Source of the DNA: CAMXAS01 sp964442435
Lineage (GTDB): Bacteria; Bacteroidota; Bacteroidia; Bacteroidales; P3
Reading direction: 5' to 3'
NCBI GenBank assembly: GCA_964442435.1
Contig: CAYTZG010000001.1
Span: 1 to 64,000 of the forward strand
DNA: 64,000 nt
Of this stretch, positions 1 through 8,154 are shown in pieces (position 1 is the first letter of the stretch; each line of letters begins with the position of its first letter). The position numbers were made by a program, and so were the translations under genes. The notes under the pieces were generated by a model. The model was not told the DNA's origin. It worked only from the letters and a program-made list of their open reading frames with translations, and did no database searches.

Positions 1-205
1 CCATCGGCCTACGAGGCGCTCTCACTGTCTCTGCAAGATGTTCCTCTCTATAAATTTCAACGGGTAAAAATTAATCTTACCTTCAAACTTATAGCGATCA
101 TTTTCGCTATTGCTTGGTTTACAAAATGTCAATGAACTTAATCTATCATAAAGATAGGTTCGGACGTTGCCGACTGATTTCTCTTTCGGCCCGTTTTGGC
201 GAAAA
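1..205 (-). other. Putative rRNA operon leader (5' part), reading leftward
   Basis: No credible protein gene is visible here. On the minus strand the stretch lies just downstream of two strong tandem promoters and contains, at about 111-139, a GTTCATTGACA-type element of the kind seen in leaders upstream of 16S rRNA in Bacteroidota. The word GTCAATGAACTT (plus strand) occurs at 128-139 and again at 311-322, so the element is present after each promoter. The 16S gene itself is not in the window, so the assignment is an inference from promoter strength, direction and this motif. A stable non-coding RNA other than rRNA is the main alternative. Confidence 0.45.
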
Positions 206-211
206 GGACTG

Positions 212-243
212 CAAAGGTACAACCTTTTTTCGGAACCACCAAA
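212..243 (-). promoter_or_regulatory. Leftward promoter P2, full Bacteroidota consensus
   Basis: On the minus strand TTTG (240-243) is followed after 20 bases by TACCTTTG (212-219), matching the Bacteroidota -33/-7 consensus. The spacer next to the -7 box is A-rich. A 21-base stretch including the -7 box and the A-run (210-230) is repeated at 361-381 in the upstream promoter. Confidence 0.75.
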
Positions 244-362
244 TTTCGCAAAAAAAATTTAAAAACTTTTTCGCGTCCTTCTCTCCGGTTCCTCTCTTTT
301 CACCTTGTCTCGTCAATGAACTTTCGTTTTCTGAATCGCGCTCGTCGTTTCGAAAACGGGTG

Positions 363-393
363 CAAAGGTACAACCTTTTTTAAGAACTGCAAA
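363..393 (-). promoter_or_regulatory. Leftward promoter P1, full Bacteroidota consensus
   Basis: On the minus strand TTTG (390-393), a 19-base spacer and TACCTTTG (363-370). It shares its -7 region with the promoter about 150 bases downstream. A tandem pair of near-identical strong promoters is typical of stable RNA operons. It fires from just beyond the end of the peptidase/AlkD fusion gene. Confidence 0.75.
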
Positions 394-424
394 CTTTTTT
401 TAACTTTTTTTTGTTACTTTTTTA

Positions 425-454
425 AGAAAAGGCCTCACAATACACTGCAAGGCC
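425..454 (-). terminator. Possible weak terminator after the peptidase/AlkD fusion gene
   Basis: GGCCT (431-435) can pair with AGGCC (450-454) across a 14-base loop, and on the minus strand the stem is followed by TTTTCTT. The stem is only 5 bp, so this is a tentative call; its position between the gene end and the leftward promoters fits. Confidence 0.35.
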
Positions 455-464
455 ATTTCTTCGC

Positions 465-3350
465 TCACTTTTTTTTGCCGTTTTTCGGCTTCGAAGCGCT
501 TTTTTGCAAAATTTCGACCCGTTTCGCTTCCGGAAACCGCTCGATGGCATAACGCAACATCGTGCGCGGCATCCGCTTAAATCTATCATTTTCAACAAGA
601 AAAGCCGTTTCAACCTCTTCCGATACCCGTTTCCCGACCTCGCGCAGCATCCATCCGCAAGCCTTATGTATCAGGTCGTGAGGATGTTGCATAAACTTAT
701 CGACAATGCGGAACGTGGGTTCGGCCTGCCCCGCCCGGATGAACGCATAGGTGGCGATGATGGCAATCCGCTGCTCCCACAGGTCGGGCCGCCGCGCCCA
801 ATCGTACAGAATAGCCGCCTGCCCTTTGTGCAACGCATAAGCGCCCACGATATCCGGCGCCGACAAATCGACCAAATCCCAGTTGTTGATACCGGCCGTA
901 TGCGCTTGGTAAAACGCATAACAAGCCTCTATATCGGCCCCGTTCCGCTTTCTGAGCGCGGCCTGCATCCGCGCCTTGAGCATCAACAGCGCGCACAGGC
1001 GCATTTCGTGTTGCGGATGCGCCATCATCGTTTCCCAATCGGCCTCGCTGCAACGGGCGGCGTACCGCTTGGCGAGGGCGCGCGTCTGCGGCACCGTAAC
1101 GCCGTAAAAGCTGTCGCCGGCGCCATATTCGCCGGGGCCGGTCTTGAAGAAAGACTGCAGGACGCGCCGTTTTTCGGGGCCGTTGACGCGGGCGGCGGCC
1201 GCAAAATCGGCCTCCAACGCCCGGACGACCGACGACGCGGCGGGCTTGGCGGCCCGCTTGGCGACGGCCCGCGGCTTGACCGCCGGCGCCCCCACCAGGC
1301 CTTCGCGCCGGAGCAAGGCGTCCAAGCGGGGCTCCCGCCCCCGGAACGCCACGTACATATCCATCGGATTGCGGCCGCCGCCCTTGGATAGCACGGCCTG
1401 ACGGAAGCGGGCGGCCGTGGCCGCGTCAAACAGGCCGTTTTCCAAAAACAACTCGAACGCATCGGCATCCAGCACCTCCGCCCACTTGTAGCCATAGTAG
1501 CCGGCCGCATAACCGCCGCTGAAAATATGCGAGAACTGCACGCTCATATTGGTTTTAGGCACGGGCGGAAACAGTTCCAAGGCCGCCACCGCCTTGCGCT
1601 CGAACGCGGCCACGGCCTTGACCTCCGCCGGCGCCGCCAACGTGTGCCAAGCCATATCCAGCGTGGCGAACGACAGCTGACGCACCGCGTTGTAGCCCGC
1701 CATAAAATGCCGCGCCGCCCGCAGCCGCTCCACCGTCTTGGCCGGAATGGGTTTGCCCGTGGCCTCGTGCCGCGCGAACAAATCCAAAAACGGCTTCTCG
1801 AACGCCCAGTTCTCCATGAGTTGCGAGGGCAACTCCACGAAGTCGCGCGGCACCTGCGTGCCGGACAAGCCGCCGTAACGGCAGTCACTCAACAGCGTGT
1901 GCAGGCCGTGACCGAACTCGTGCAGGAACGTCTGCAACTGCGAGAACGTCAACAGGCTGTCACCCTCCGGACGCGGCGGCTCGAAATTGAACACCAGCTG
2001 GACGAGCGGCCGCACCTCCGTCTTGGCATCGGGCCGCGACTGCCCGCGGAACGCCGTCATCCAAGCGCCGCCCTGCTTGGACGGCCGCGCGTAGCAGTCC
2101 AAATACAGCAAGCCCATGAAACGCGCCCCGTCATACACCGCATAGACCGCCACGTCGGGATGATACAGCGGCACGTCCGTCACGCGCTCGAAGCGCAGGC
2201 CGTAGAGTTTTTCCGCCAGTGCAAACACGCCCGCGCGCACGGCCGGCAACGGGAAATAGCGCCGTAACTTCTCCTCTTCTATATTATAATGTAGAATACG
2301 CCATTTTTCGGCATAAAACGCCACGTCCCAGGCCTGCAACGGCCCGGTCAGCCCGTCCCGCCGCGCGAAATCGGCCAAAGCCGCCAGCTCCGCCCGCGCG
2401 GCCGGCAAGGCCGAGCGTATGAGCGTATCCAAGAAGTCGTGCACACGCGCGGGCGTGCCGGCCATGCGGTGCTCCAGCGCATAGTCGGCATAGGTCGCGT
2501 AACCCAACAGGCGCGCCAACTCCGCCCGCAGGGCGACTATCCGCCGCACGACCGCCTCGTTGTTGCAATCGTTGGAATGAAAGGCCACCCGCTGCCGCGC
2601 CTCGTACATCCGGCGGCGCAGGTCGCGGCAGGCCGCCTGCTTCATCAGCGGGAAATAACAGGGCTCGCTCAGGTCGAACAGCCAGCCGGCCTTGCCCTGC
2701 CGCTCCGCCTTACGGCGGGCGGCCGCCAACAGCCCCTGCGACAATCCTTCGGTCTCGGCCCCGTCGGTCGTCACATACACATAGGCCGCCTTGTCCTTCA
2801 ACACATGATGACCGAACCGTTGCCCCAAATCGGCCAACTCCTCGCTCAACGCGCGGTAAGCCTTACGGTCGGCCGCCGACAGCAAGGCGCCGTTGCGCAC
2901 GAACGAGCGGTAGGTTTTATCCAACAGCTGCCAAGCCTCCTCATCCAAACCGGCCGCCGCGCCCCGGTCGGCCACCGCCGCGTCGTAAACGCGCTTCACC
3001 CGCGCGAACAAGGCCTTGTCCAACGTCAGGTCGTTTTCGTAGCGCGTCAACAACGGCAACACCTGTTCGGAGATACGCTCCAAGGCCTCCGTATGGTCGG
3101 TTTCCAAGAGATTGAAGAACACACCGCCCACACGGTCCAACTGTTGCCCCGCCACATCCAGAGGCGCCACCGTATTGAAAAACGTCGGCTTCGCCGTATC
3201 GGCCTTGATCCGCGCGATGTCGGCCCGCGCCAACGCGATGGCTTGCTCAAAGGCCGGCAGATAGTCGGCATCGTTGAAAAGATGGAAAGGGGGCGCGCCA
3301 TAAGGCGTGCGCCAAGGTTGCAACAGGCTATTGGCTTGAGATTTCTTCAT
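465..3350 (-). CDS. M3 family zinc oligopeptidase fused to an AlkD-like DNA alkylation repair domain
   Basis: A 961-residue protein with two domains that are normally separate. Residues about 1-680 are an M3 (thimet oligopeptidase/dipeptidyl carboxypeptidase) metallopeptidase: the zinc site HEFGH is at 477-481 and the third ligand is probably Glu506 in PRDFVELPSQ. There is no signal peptide, so it should be cytoplasmic and degrade short peptides. An Ala/Lys/Arg/Pro-rich linker covers about 685-710. Residues about 712-961 are a HEAT-like DNA alkylation repair (AlkD) domain. It keeps the Trp and Asp of the NNWDLVD motif (Trp824, Asp828) and an Arg 37 residues on (Arg861), matching the spacing of the AlkD catalytic Trp/Asp/Arg. 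Both halves look full length and there is no frameshift. An N-terminal ATG at 3350 fits the family. Whether the fusion is real or a local assembly or stop-loss event cannot be settled here. Confidence 0.9.
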   Translation of the reverse strand: MKKSQANSLLQPWRTPYGAPPFHLFNDADYLPAFEQAIALARADIARIKADTAKPTFFNTVAPLDVAGQQLDRVGGVFFNLLETDHTEALERISEQVLPLLTRYENDLTLDKALFARVKRVYDAAVADRGAAAGLDEEAWQLLDKTYRSFVRNGALLSAADRKAYRALSEELADLGQRFGHHVLKDKAAYVYVTTDGAETEGLSQGLLAAARRKAERQGKAGWLFDLSEPCYFPLMKQAACRDLRRRMYEARQRVAFHSNDCNNEAVVRRIVALRAELARLLGYATYADYALEHRMAGTPARVHDFLDTLIRSALPAARAELAALADFARRDGLTGPLQAWDVAFYAEKWRILHYNIEEEKLRRYFPLPAVRAGVFALAEKLYGLRFERVTDVPLYHPDVAVYAVYDGARFMGLLYLDCYARPSKQGGAWMTAFRGQSRPDAKTEVRPLVQLVFNFEPPRPEGDSLLTFSQLQTFLHEFGHGLHTLLSDCRYGGLSGTQVPRDFVELPSQLMENWAFEKPFLDLFARHEATGKPIPAKTVERLRAARHFMAGYNAVRQLSFATLDMAWHTLAAPAEVKAVAAFERKAVAALELFPPVPKTNMSVQFSHIFSGGYAAGYYGYKWAEVLDADAFELFLENGLFDAATAARFRQAVLSKGGGRNPMDMYVAFRGREPRLDALLRREGLVGAPAVKPRAVAKRAAKPAASSVVRALEADFAAAARVNGPEKRRVLQSFFKTGPGEYGAGDSFYGVTVPQTRALAKRYAARCSEADWETMMAHPQHEMRLCALLMLKARMQAALRKRNGADIEACYAFYQAHTAGINNWDLVDLSAPDIVGAYALHKGQAAILYDWARRPDLWEQRIAIIATYAFIRAGQAEPTFRIVDKFMQHPHDLIHKACGWMLREVGKRVSEEVETAFLVENDRFKRMPRTMLRYAIERFPEAKRVEILQKSASKPKNGKKK

Positions 3351-3433
3351 GATATCGGGCTTGTTAAGGCCGCGCCACGGGGGCGCCGCCGGACAAATTT
3401 AGGCATTTCAATACAAGTATCACAGATTTACCG

Positions 3434-3441
3434 TATATTTG
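3434..3441 (+). promoter_or_regulatory. -7 box TATATTTG for the PH-domain gene
   Basis: Matches TAnnTTTG and lies 23 bases before the ATG at 3465. No good TTTG is seen at the expected -33 position. Confidence 0.5.
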
Positions 3442-3464
3442 TATTGTATTTAATCCGTAGAATC

Positions 3465-3977
3465 ATGGCCAACTATCGTCAAACTTGCAAATGGAGCAGT
3501 TATTCGATTGTCATGACAGTTCTCGTGATTGGGTTCGTGGGGCTGTTAGGCTGCTTCAACTCGCCGAGGGAATGCGACACGTGGTTGCACTTTTTAGTGC
3601 GCTTCCTGTTGCCGGTTCTTGTCATTTGCGGCGTTTATTACTGTCCGCTGTTCATAGAGGTCAACCATACGCACCTCTATATCACACGCCTATTGCGCAA
3701 GAAGGAAATCGCGCTTTCGGACATCGAATCGGTGGAACGCTACGAACGCACGATGAATTTCGTCCGTTTCTGCGGCGGAGGCGGTTTTTTCGGCTTTTGG
3801 GGCTGGTACCGCAACCAAGAGCTCGGCTACTTCTTCGTCTATGCCACTAAACTCGACCAGTTGGTGTTGGTCAAGCTCAAATCCGGCCGCAAATACGTGC
3901 TCTCGTGTGAGAACGCCGACAAGATGGCCGACGTCATCAACCATTATCTCAAACAAGTCAAAACCGAAGCCATATGA
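3465..3977 (+). CDS. PH-domain-like membrane protein
   Basis: A 170-residue protein. Two hydrophobic segments at about 15-35 and 44-62 would form a membrane hairpin, followed by a cytoplasmic region that reads like a bacterial PH domain (alternating strands, LLRKKEIALSDIESVERYER, then a C-terminal amphipathic helix ending HYLKQVK). A very Gly/Phe/Trp-rich loop (GGGGFFGFWGWY) is notable. The open frame extends far upstream antisense to the peptidase gene, but the ATG at 3465 just after the -7 box is the sensible start. The stop overlaps the start of the rubredoxin gene (ATGA), so the two are probably co-translated. Function unknown. Confidence 0.75.
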   Translation: MANYRQTCKWSSYSIVMTVLVIGFVGLLGCFNSPRECDTWLHFLVRFLLPVLVICGVYYCPLFIEVNHTHLYITRLLRKKEIALSDIESVERYERTMNFVRFCGGGGFFGFWGWYRNQELGYFFVYATKLDQLVLVKLKSGRKYVLSCENADKMADVINHYLKQVKTEAI

Positions 3978-4135
3978 AAAAGTACGTTTGCGTCGTATGC
4001 GGCTACGTGTACGACCCCGCCGTCGGCGACCCCGATTCGGGGATTGCGCCCGGCACCCCGTTTGAATCCCTGCCCGACGATTGGATTTGCCCGCTCTGCG
4101 GCGTGGGCAAAGACCAGTTCGAAGTTCAGGCGTAG
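3974..4135 (+). CDS. Rubredoxin
   Basis: A 53-residue protein with the two rubredoxin knuckles CVVCG (Cys6, Cys9) and CPLCG (Cys39, Cys42), the conserved YVYDPAVGDP turn and DDWICP. These four cysteines bind a single iron and the protein acts as a small soluble electron carrier, in anaerobes often to peroxide- or oxygen-detoxifying enzymes. The ATG overlaps the stop of the PH-domain gene by four bases, and the next gene starts 3 bases after its stop, so the three genes form one transcription unit. Length is normal for the family (52-55). Confidence 0.95.
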   Translation: MKKYVCVVCGYVYDPAVGDPDSGIAPGTPFESLPDDWICPLCGVGKDQFEVQA

Positions 4136-4138
4136 TTT

Positions 4139-5242
4139 ATGCGGTACCGGAGCGGCTTCATAGGGTTATTATGGTTGGCGGCCTGTGGGCTGGCGGCGGC
4201 GCAGCACGCGCCGGCCCCGGCGGACTTCGCGGCAACGCCCGCGCCCGGCACGGCTGAAGCCCTGTCGAACGACGCGCTCCGGCAACAGGCGGACTCGCTG
4301 CTGCAACTGATTTACCACGGCCCCGTGGAACGCAGCCGCCAGCACCACCGCGCGTTCGGCCAAACGCTTGAAACCCTCGTGCGCCGCCACCCCGAACCCG
4401 CCCCCTACCTGTGGGAAGGCCTCGAAGGGCTGACGTATTTCAAGAGCACGGACGGGCGGCTGCAACTGCTCAACTGGAGCGTGCCGAACATCAACGGCAC
4501 GTCGTCTTACGGCGGCTTGGCCTGGGTAAAGCACCCCACGGCGGACAGCGCCGCCTACCTCTTTTATCCGTTGCAGGACTTCTCATCCTACCAGCCCTAC
4601 CCGGAGGCGCTGACGCTGACGCCGGCGCAGTGGTGGGGCGCGTATTACTACCAGGCCGTCGAACACCGACAGGGCGACACGCTGCGGCTGACGCTCATAG
4701 GCGTAAACCACAGTCAGAACCGCTACGCGCAGAAGGTCATCGACGTGTTGCAACTGCTGCCGGACGGTTCGCTGGTCTTCGGCGCGCCGATTTTCAAACG
4801 GGAGGCCTTGCCGCAGAGCGTGGCACCGACCGACAAGGGGGCGACGCCCCACCGGCCGCAGGAAGCCGCCTACCCCAACGCCTACATCGGCTACAAGCCG
4901 CAGGGGGCCGACGACAACCCCATCGGCGCGCCGACCGCCCGACAGACGCCGGCCATGCGCCGCATCGTGTTCCGCTACAACCCGCGCACGGACCTCATCC
5001 TGCGCTACGACTACCAAACTTACCGCCGCTACCACGGCAAAAAGGCCAAAGAGACGCCCGCCTACATGATTGTATGCGACCGCCTGATGCACGACCCGCT
5101 CTCGCTCGACCAAACGGCCGCGCGCCTCGTGCCGGCCGGCGGCGTTTACGACGCCTTTGTCTTTCAGGCGCCCTTCTGGTATCCGGTGGAAGACGTCATC
5201 GCCCGCAACCCCGACGCGGCGCGCGGCGCACGCCATCGGTAG
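4139..5242 (+). CDS. Conserved secreted protein of unknown function
   Basis: A 367-residue protein with a clear N-terminal signal peptide (RYRSGFIGLLWLAACGLAAAQ; cleavage likely after residue 22), so it is exported to the periplasm or outer membrane. The mature part is rich in Tyr, Arg and Pro, with motifs such as FRYNPRTDLILRYDYQTY and MIVCDRLMHDP and a C-terminal AGGVYDAFVFQAPFWYPVED. This pattern is familiar from widespread uncharacterised Bacteroidota secreted proteins, but I recognise no enzymatic motif. It sits last in the PH-domain/rubredoxin unit. Confidence 0.75.
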   Translation: MRYRSGFIGLLWLAACGLAAAQHAPAPADFAATPAPGTAEALSNDALRQQADSLLQLIYHGPVERSRQHHRAFGQTLETLVRRHPEPAPYLWEGLEGLTYFKSTDGRLQLLNWSVPNINGTSSYGGLAWVKHPTADSAAYLFYPLQDFSSYQPYPEALTLTPAQWWGAYYYQAVEHRQGDTLRLTLIGVNHSQNRYAQKVIDVLQLLPDGSLVFGAPIFKREALPQSVAPTDKGATPHRPQEAAYPNAYIGYKPQGADDNPIGAPTARQTPAMRRIVFRYNPRTDLILRYDYQTYRRYHGKKAKETPAYMIVCDRLMHDPLSLDQTAARLVPAGGVYDAFVFQAPFWYPVEDVIARNPDAARGARHR

Positions 5243-5436
5243 GCCGCCTTTCGGACGCCATATCCGTCATTTTGTCTTAAAAATCATCTTCCAAAGCCCT
5301 ATTTTCTGACTTTTAGTCATATTTTGCGCAGCTTTCGGGCCATTCCTCCCCTTGGCGTTGTTTTTGTCCCTATGCACCGCGACGCCACCCGACGACCGCC
5401 GGGCGGCCCGAAACAAAAACGAAAAAACATCAAACT

Positions 5437-8040
5437 ATGAATCCGAACCAACTGACCATCAAAGTACAGGAGGCGCTGCAAACGGCTATCCAAACGGCGG
5501 CCTCCCATCAGAGCCAGGCCGTGACCGACCTGCACCTGTTGCACGGCATGTTCCAGGCGGACGACCATATCTTGCCGTTTCTGCTCAAAAAGGCGGAAGC
5601 GAATCCGGCTTACATCCAACAGAAACTGAACGAGGAAATGGACCGGCTGCCGAGTTCAACGGGTACCCAGCCCTACCTGAACGCCGATGCGGAACAGGTA
5701 TTCAACAAGGCGCAGGAACTGCTCAAATCGTTCGGCGACGAATACATCACGCTGGAACTGCTGTTGGTGGCCATGCTCAACACCGACACGCCCGCCGGCC
5801 GCCTGCTCAAGGCGCAGGGGTTGGACGCCAAAACGGCGACCGAAGCCGTCAAGGAATTGCGCAAGGGCCAGACGGCCAAGGACGCCAACGCCGAATCCAC
5901 GTATCAGGCTTTGAACAAATACGCCAAGAACCTGAACGATTTGGCGCGCGCCGGCAAGTTAGACCCGGTCATCGGGCGCGACGACGAAATCCGCCGCGTG
6001 CTGCAAATCCTGAGCCGCCGCACGAAGAACAACCCGATTCTCATCGGCGAACCGGGCGTGGGCAAGACGGCCATAGCCGAAGGCTTGGCGCACCGCATCG
6101 TGAGCGGCGACATCCCCGACGACCTGAAAAGCAAACAGCTGTTCTCGCTCGACATGGGGGCGCTTGTGGCCGGCGCGAAATACAAGGGCGAATTTGAGGA
6201 AAGGCTGAAAAGCGTCGTCAAGGAAGTCATCCAGTCGGACGGCGAGGTGATTCTGTTTATAGACGAAATCCATACGCTCGTGGGCGCGGGCGGCGGCGAG
6301 GGCGCGATGGACGCGGCCAATATCCTCAAACCGGCGCTGGCACGCGGCGAACTGCGCGCCATCGGAGCCACGACGCTGAAAGAATATCAGAAGTATTTTG
6401 AAAAGGACAAGGCTTTGGAACGCCGTTTCCAAATCGTAATGGTGGACGAACCGTCGGTAGAGGACAGCATCTCGATTCTGCGGGGGCTGAAAGAACGCTA
6501 CGAGACGCACCACCATATCCGCATCAAGGACGAAGCCATCATCGCGGCCGTGGAACTCTCGCACCGCTACATCACCGACCGCTTCCTGCCGGACAAGGCC
6601 ATCGACCTGATGGACGAGGCGGCCGCCAAACTGCGGCTGGAGATGAACTCGTTGCCGGAGAAGATAGACGAACTGGAGCGTAAAATCCGCCAGTTGGAAA
6701 TTGAACGCGAAGCCATCAAGCGCGAGAACGAGACGGCCAAGCTGACGGAGTTGAGCGCGGAAATCGCCAACCTGTCGGCCGAGCGCGACAGCATGACCGC
6801 GCAGTGGCGCAGCGAGAAGGCTTTGGCCGACCAAGTACAGACGCAGATGAACGACATTGAGCGTTACAAGTTCGAAGCCCAGCAGGCCGAACGCGCCGGC
6901 GACTACGAGAAGGTGGCCGAACTGCGCTACGGCCGCATCAAGGAAGCGGAAAAGGCCGTGGAGGAAGGCCGCGCCAAGCTGCACGAACTGCAAAAGGACG
7001 GCGCGATGATCAAGGAGGAAATCGGCAGCGAGGAAATCGCGGACGTGGTATCGCGCTGGACGGGCATCCCGTTGAGCCGTATGTTGCAGAGCGAACGCGA
7101 GAAGCTGCTGCATATAGAGGAAGAGCTGCACAAACGGGTGGTGGGACAGGATGAAGCCATCGCGGCCATTTCGGACGCCATCCGCCGGAGCCGCGCCGGC
7201 TTGGGCGACGAGAAACGTCCCGTGGGCTCGTTCATCTTTATGGGCACCACCGGCGTGGGCAAGACCGAGTTGGCGAACGCCTTGGCCGAATATCTGTTCA
7301 ACGACGAGAATGCGATGATCCGCATCGATATGAGCGAATACCAAGAGAAGCACACGGTATCGCGGCTCGTGGGCGCGCCTCCGGGCTATGTGGGCTACGA
7401 CGAGAGCGGCCAGCTGACCGAGGCGGTACGCCGCAAGCCCTATGCCGTCATCCTGCTCGACGAAATCGAAAAGGCGCATCCCGACGTGTTCAACATCCTG
7501 CTGCAGGTATTGGACAACGGACGGCTGACCGACAACAAGGGGCGCACGGCCGACTTCAAGAACACGATTATCATCATGACGTCGAACCTCGGCGCGGAGT
7601 ATATCCAACAGGCGTTCGACCGCATGGCGCCGGGCAAGGAGGACGAGGCCTACGACGAAAGCCGCCGTCAGGTGCTGGAAGCCCTGCGGCAGCGCATGCG
7701 GCCCGAATTCCTGAACCGCATAGACGAAATCATCGTGTTCAAACCGCTGAACCGCGACGAAATCCTGCAAATCGTCCAATTGCAGTTGCGGCAGCTGGAA
7801 GCGGTACTCGCCCGCAACGGCTATACGGCCGCCATCAGCCAGGCCGTGTACAAGGACATCGCGCAACAGGCCTACGACCCGCAGTACGGCGCGCGCCCGC
7901 TGAAACGCTACATTCAGCGGCACATCACGAACGAGCTGTCGAAGAGCCTGCTCTCCAACGACTTCAGCAAGGAGAAGCCCATCCGCATCGATGTGTTCGA
8001 AGGCAAGTACGTGTTCTATCAGTCCGAGAAGCAAGCCTGA
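5437..8040 (+). CDS. clpB: ATP-dependent disaggregase ClpB
   Basis: An 867-residue Hsp100 chaperone that threads aggregated proteins through a hexameric ring with DnaK help. In order: Clp N-terminal repeat domain (about 1-150), first AAA+ domain with Walker A GEPGVGKT (about 203-210) and Walker B VILFIDEIH (about 270), the coiled-coil M domain (about 400-530) that distinguishes ClpB from ClpA/ClpC, second AAA+ domain with GTTGVGKT (about 602-609), and the C-terminal domain. Length is normal for the family. It stands alone; the upstream 190 bases show no clear consensus promoter that I could mark. The ATG at 5437 gives the expected MNPNQLTIKVQEAL start. Confidence 0.97.
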   Translation: MNPNQLTIKVQEALQTAIQTAASHQSQAVTDLHLLHGMFQADDHILPFLLKKAEANPAYIQQKLNEEMDRLPSSTGTQPYLNADAEQVFNKAQELLKSFGDEYITLELLLVAMLNTDTPAGRLLKAQGLDAKTATEAVKELRKGQTAKDANAESTYQALNKYAKNLNDLARAGKLDPVIGRDDEIRRVLQILSRRTKNNPILIGEPGVGKTAIAEGLAHRIVSGDIPDDLKSKQLFSLDMGALVAGAKYKGEFEERLKSVVKEVIQSDGEVILFIDEIHTLVGAGGGEGAMDAANILKPALARGELRAIGATTLKEYQKYFEKDKALERRFQIVMVDEPSVEDSISILRGLKERYETHHHIRIKDEAIIAAVELSHRYITDRFLPDKAIDLMDEAAAKLRLEMNSLPEKIDELERKIRQLEIEREAIKRENETAKLTELSAEIANLSAERDSMTAQWRSEKALADQVQTQMNDIERYKFEAQQAERAGDYEKVAELRYGRIKEAEKAVEEGRAKLHELQKDGAMIKEEIGSEEIADVVSRWTGIPLSRMLQSEREKLLHIEEELHKRVVGQDEAIAAISDAIRRSRAGLGDEKRPVGSFIFMGTTGVGKTELANALAEYLFNDENAMIRIDMSEYQEKHTVSRLVGAPPGYVGYDESGQLTEAVRRKPYAVILLDEIEKAHPDVFNILLQVLDNGRLTDNKGRTADFKNTIIIMTSNLGAEYIQQAFDRMAPGKEDEAYDESRRQVLEALRQRMRPEFLNRIDEIIVFKPLNRDEILQIVQLQLRQLEAVLARNGYTAAISQAVYKDIAQQAYDPQYGARPLKRYIQRHITNELSKSLLSNDFSKEKPIRIDVFEGKYVFYQSEKQA

Positions 8041-8077
8041 CGCGGGCGCGCGGAAGGGCGCGGCGATACGGCACAAG

Positions 8078-8110
8078 CGGATCCGTCCTGCGGGGCGGGT
8101 CCGTTTTTTT
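8078..8110 (+). terminator. Intrinsic terminator of clpB
   Basis: CGGATCC (8078-8084) pairs with GGGTCCG (8097-8103, one G-T pair) and is followed by seven Ts. Confidence 0.75.
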
Positions 8111-8123
8111 ATGTGAATTTTAG

Positions 8124-8131
8124 TAAATTTG
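8124..8131 (+). promoter_or_regulatory. -7 box TAAATTTG for the ABC exporter gene
   Basis: Matches TAnnTTTG, 23 bases before the TTG start at 8155. It follows the clpB terminator directly. Confidence 0.5.
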
Positions 8132-8154
8132 CATCGTAACTAAGACTTGCGACG

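Noticed and set aside
1..60. Possible tRNA at the left edge (GCGC/GAGAGCGCC words)
   Set aside because: No cloverleaf with T-loop could be built from the visible bases.
22..552. Short open frames at the left edge on both strands
   Set aside because: They lie over tandem promoters and a non-coding leader and have no recognisable features.
2439..3464. Long open frame antisense to the M3 peptidase gene, running into the PH-domain gene
   Set aside because: It is a frame left open by GC-rich codon bias on the other strand; only the part from the ATG at 3465 has gene-like content and a promoter.
5959..8076. A 705-codon open frame antisense to clpB
   Set aside because: Its translation is a low-information Arg/Ala/Val/His-rich mix and it mirrors a clear ClpB.
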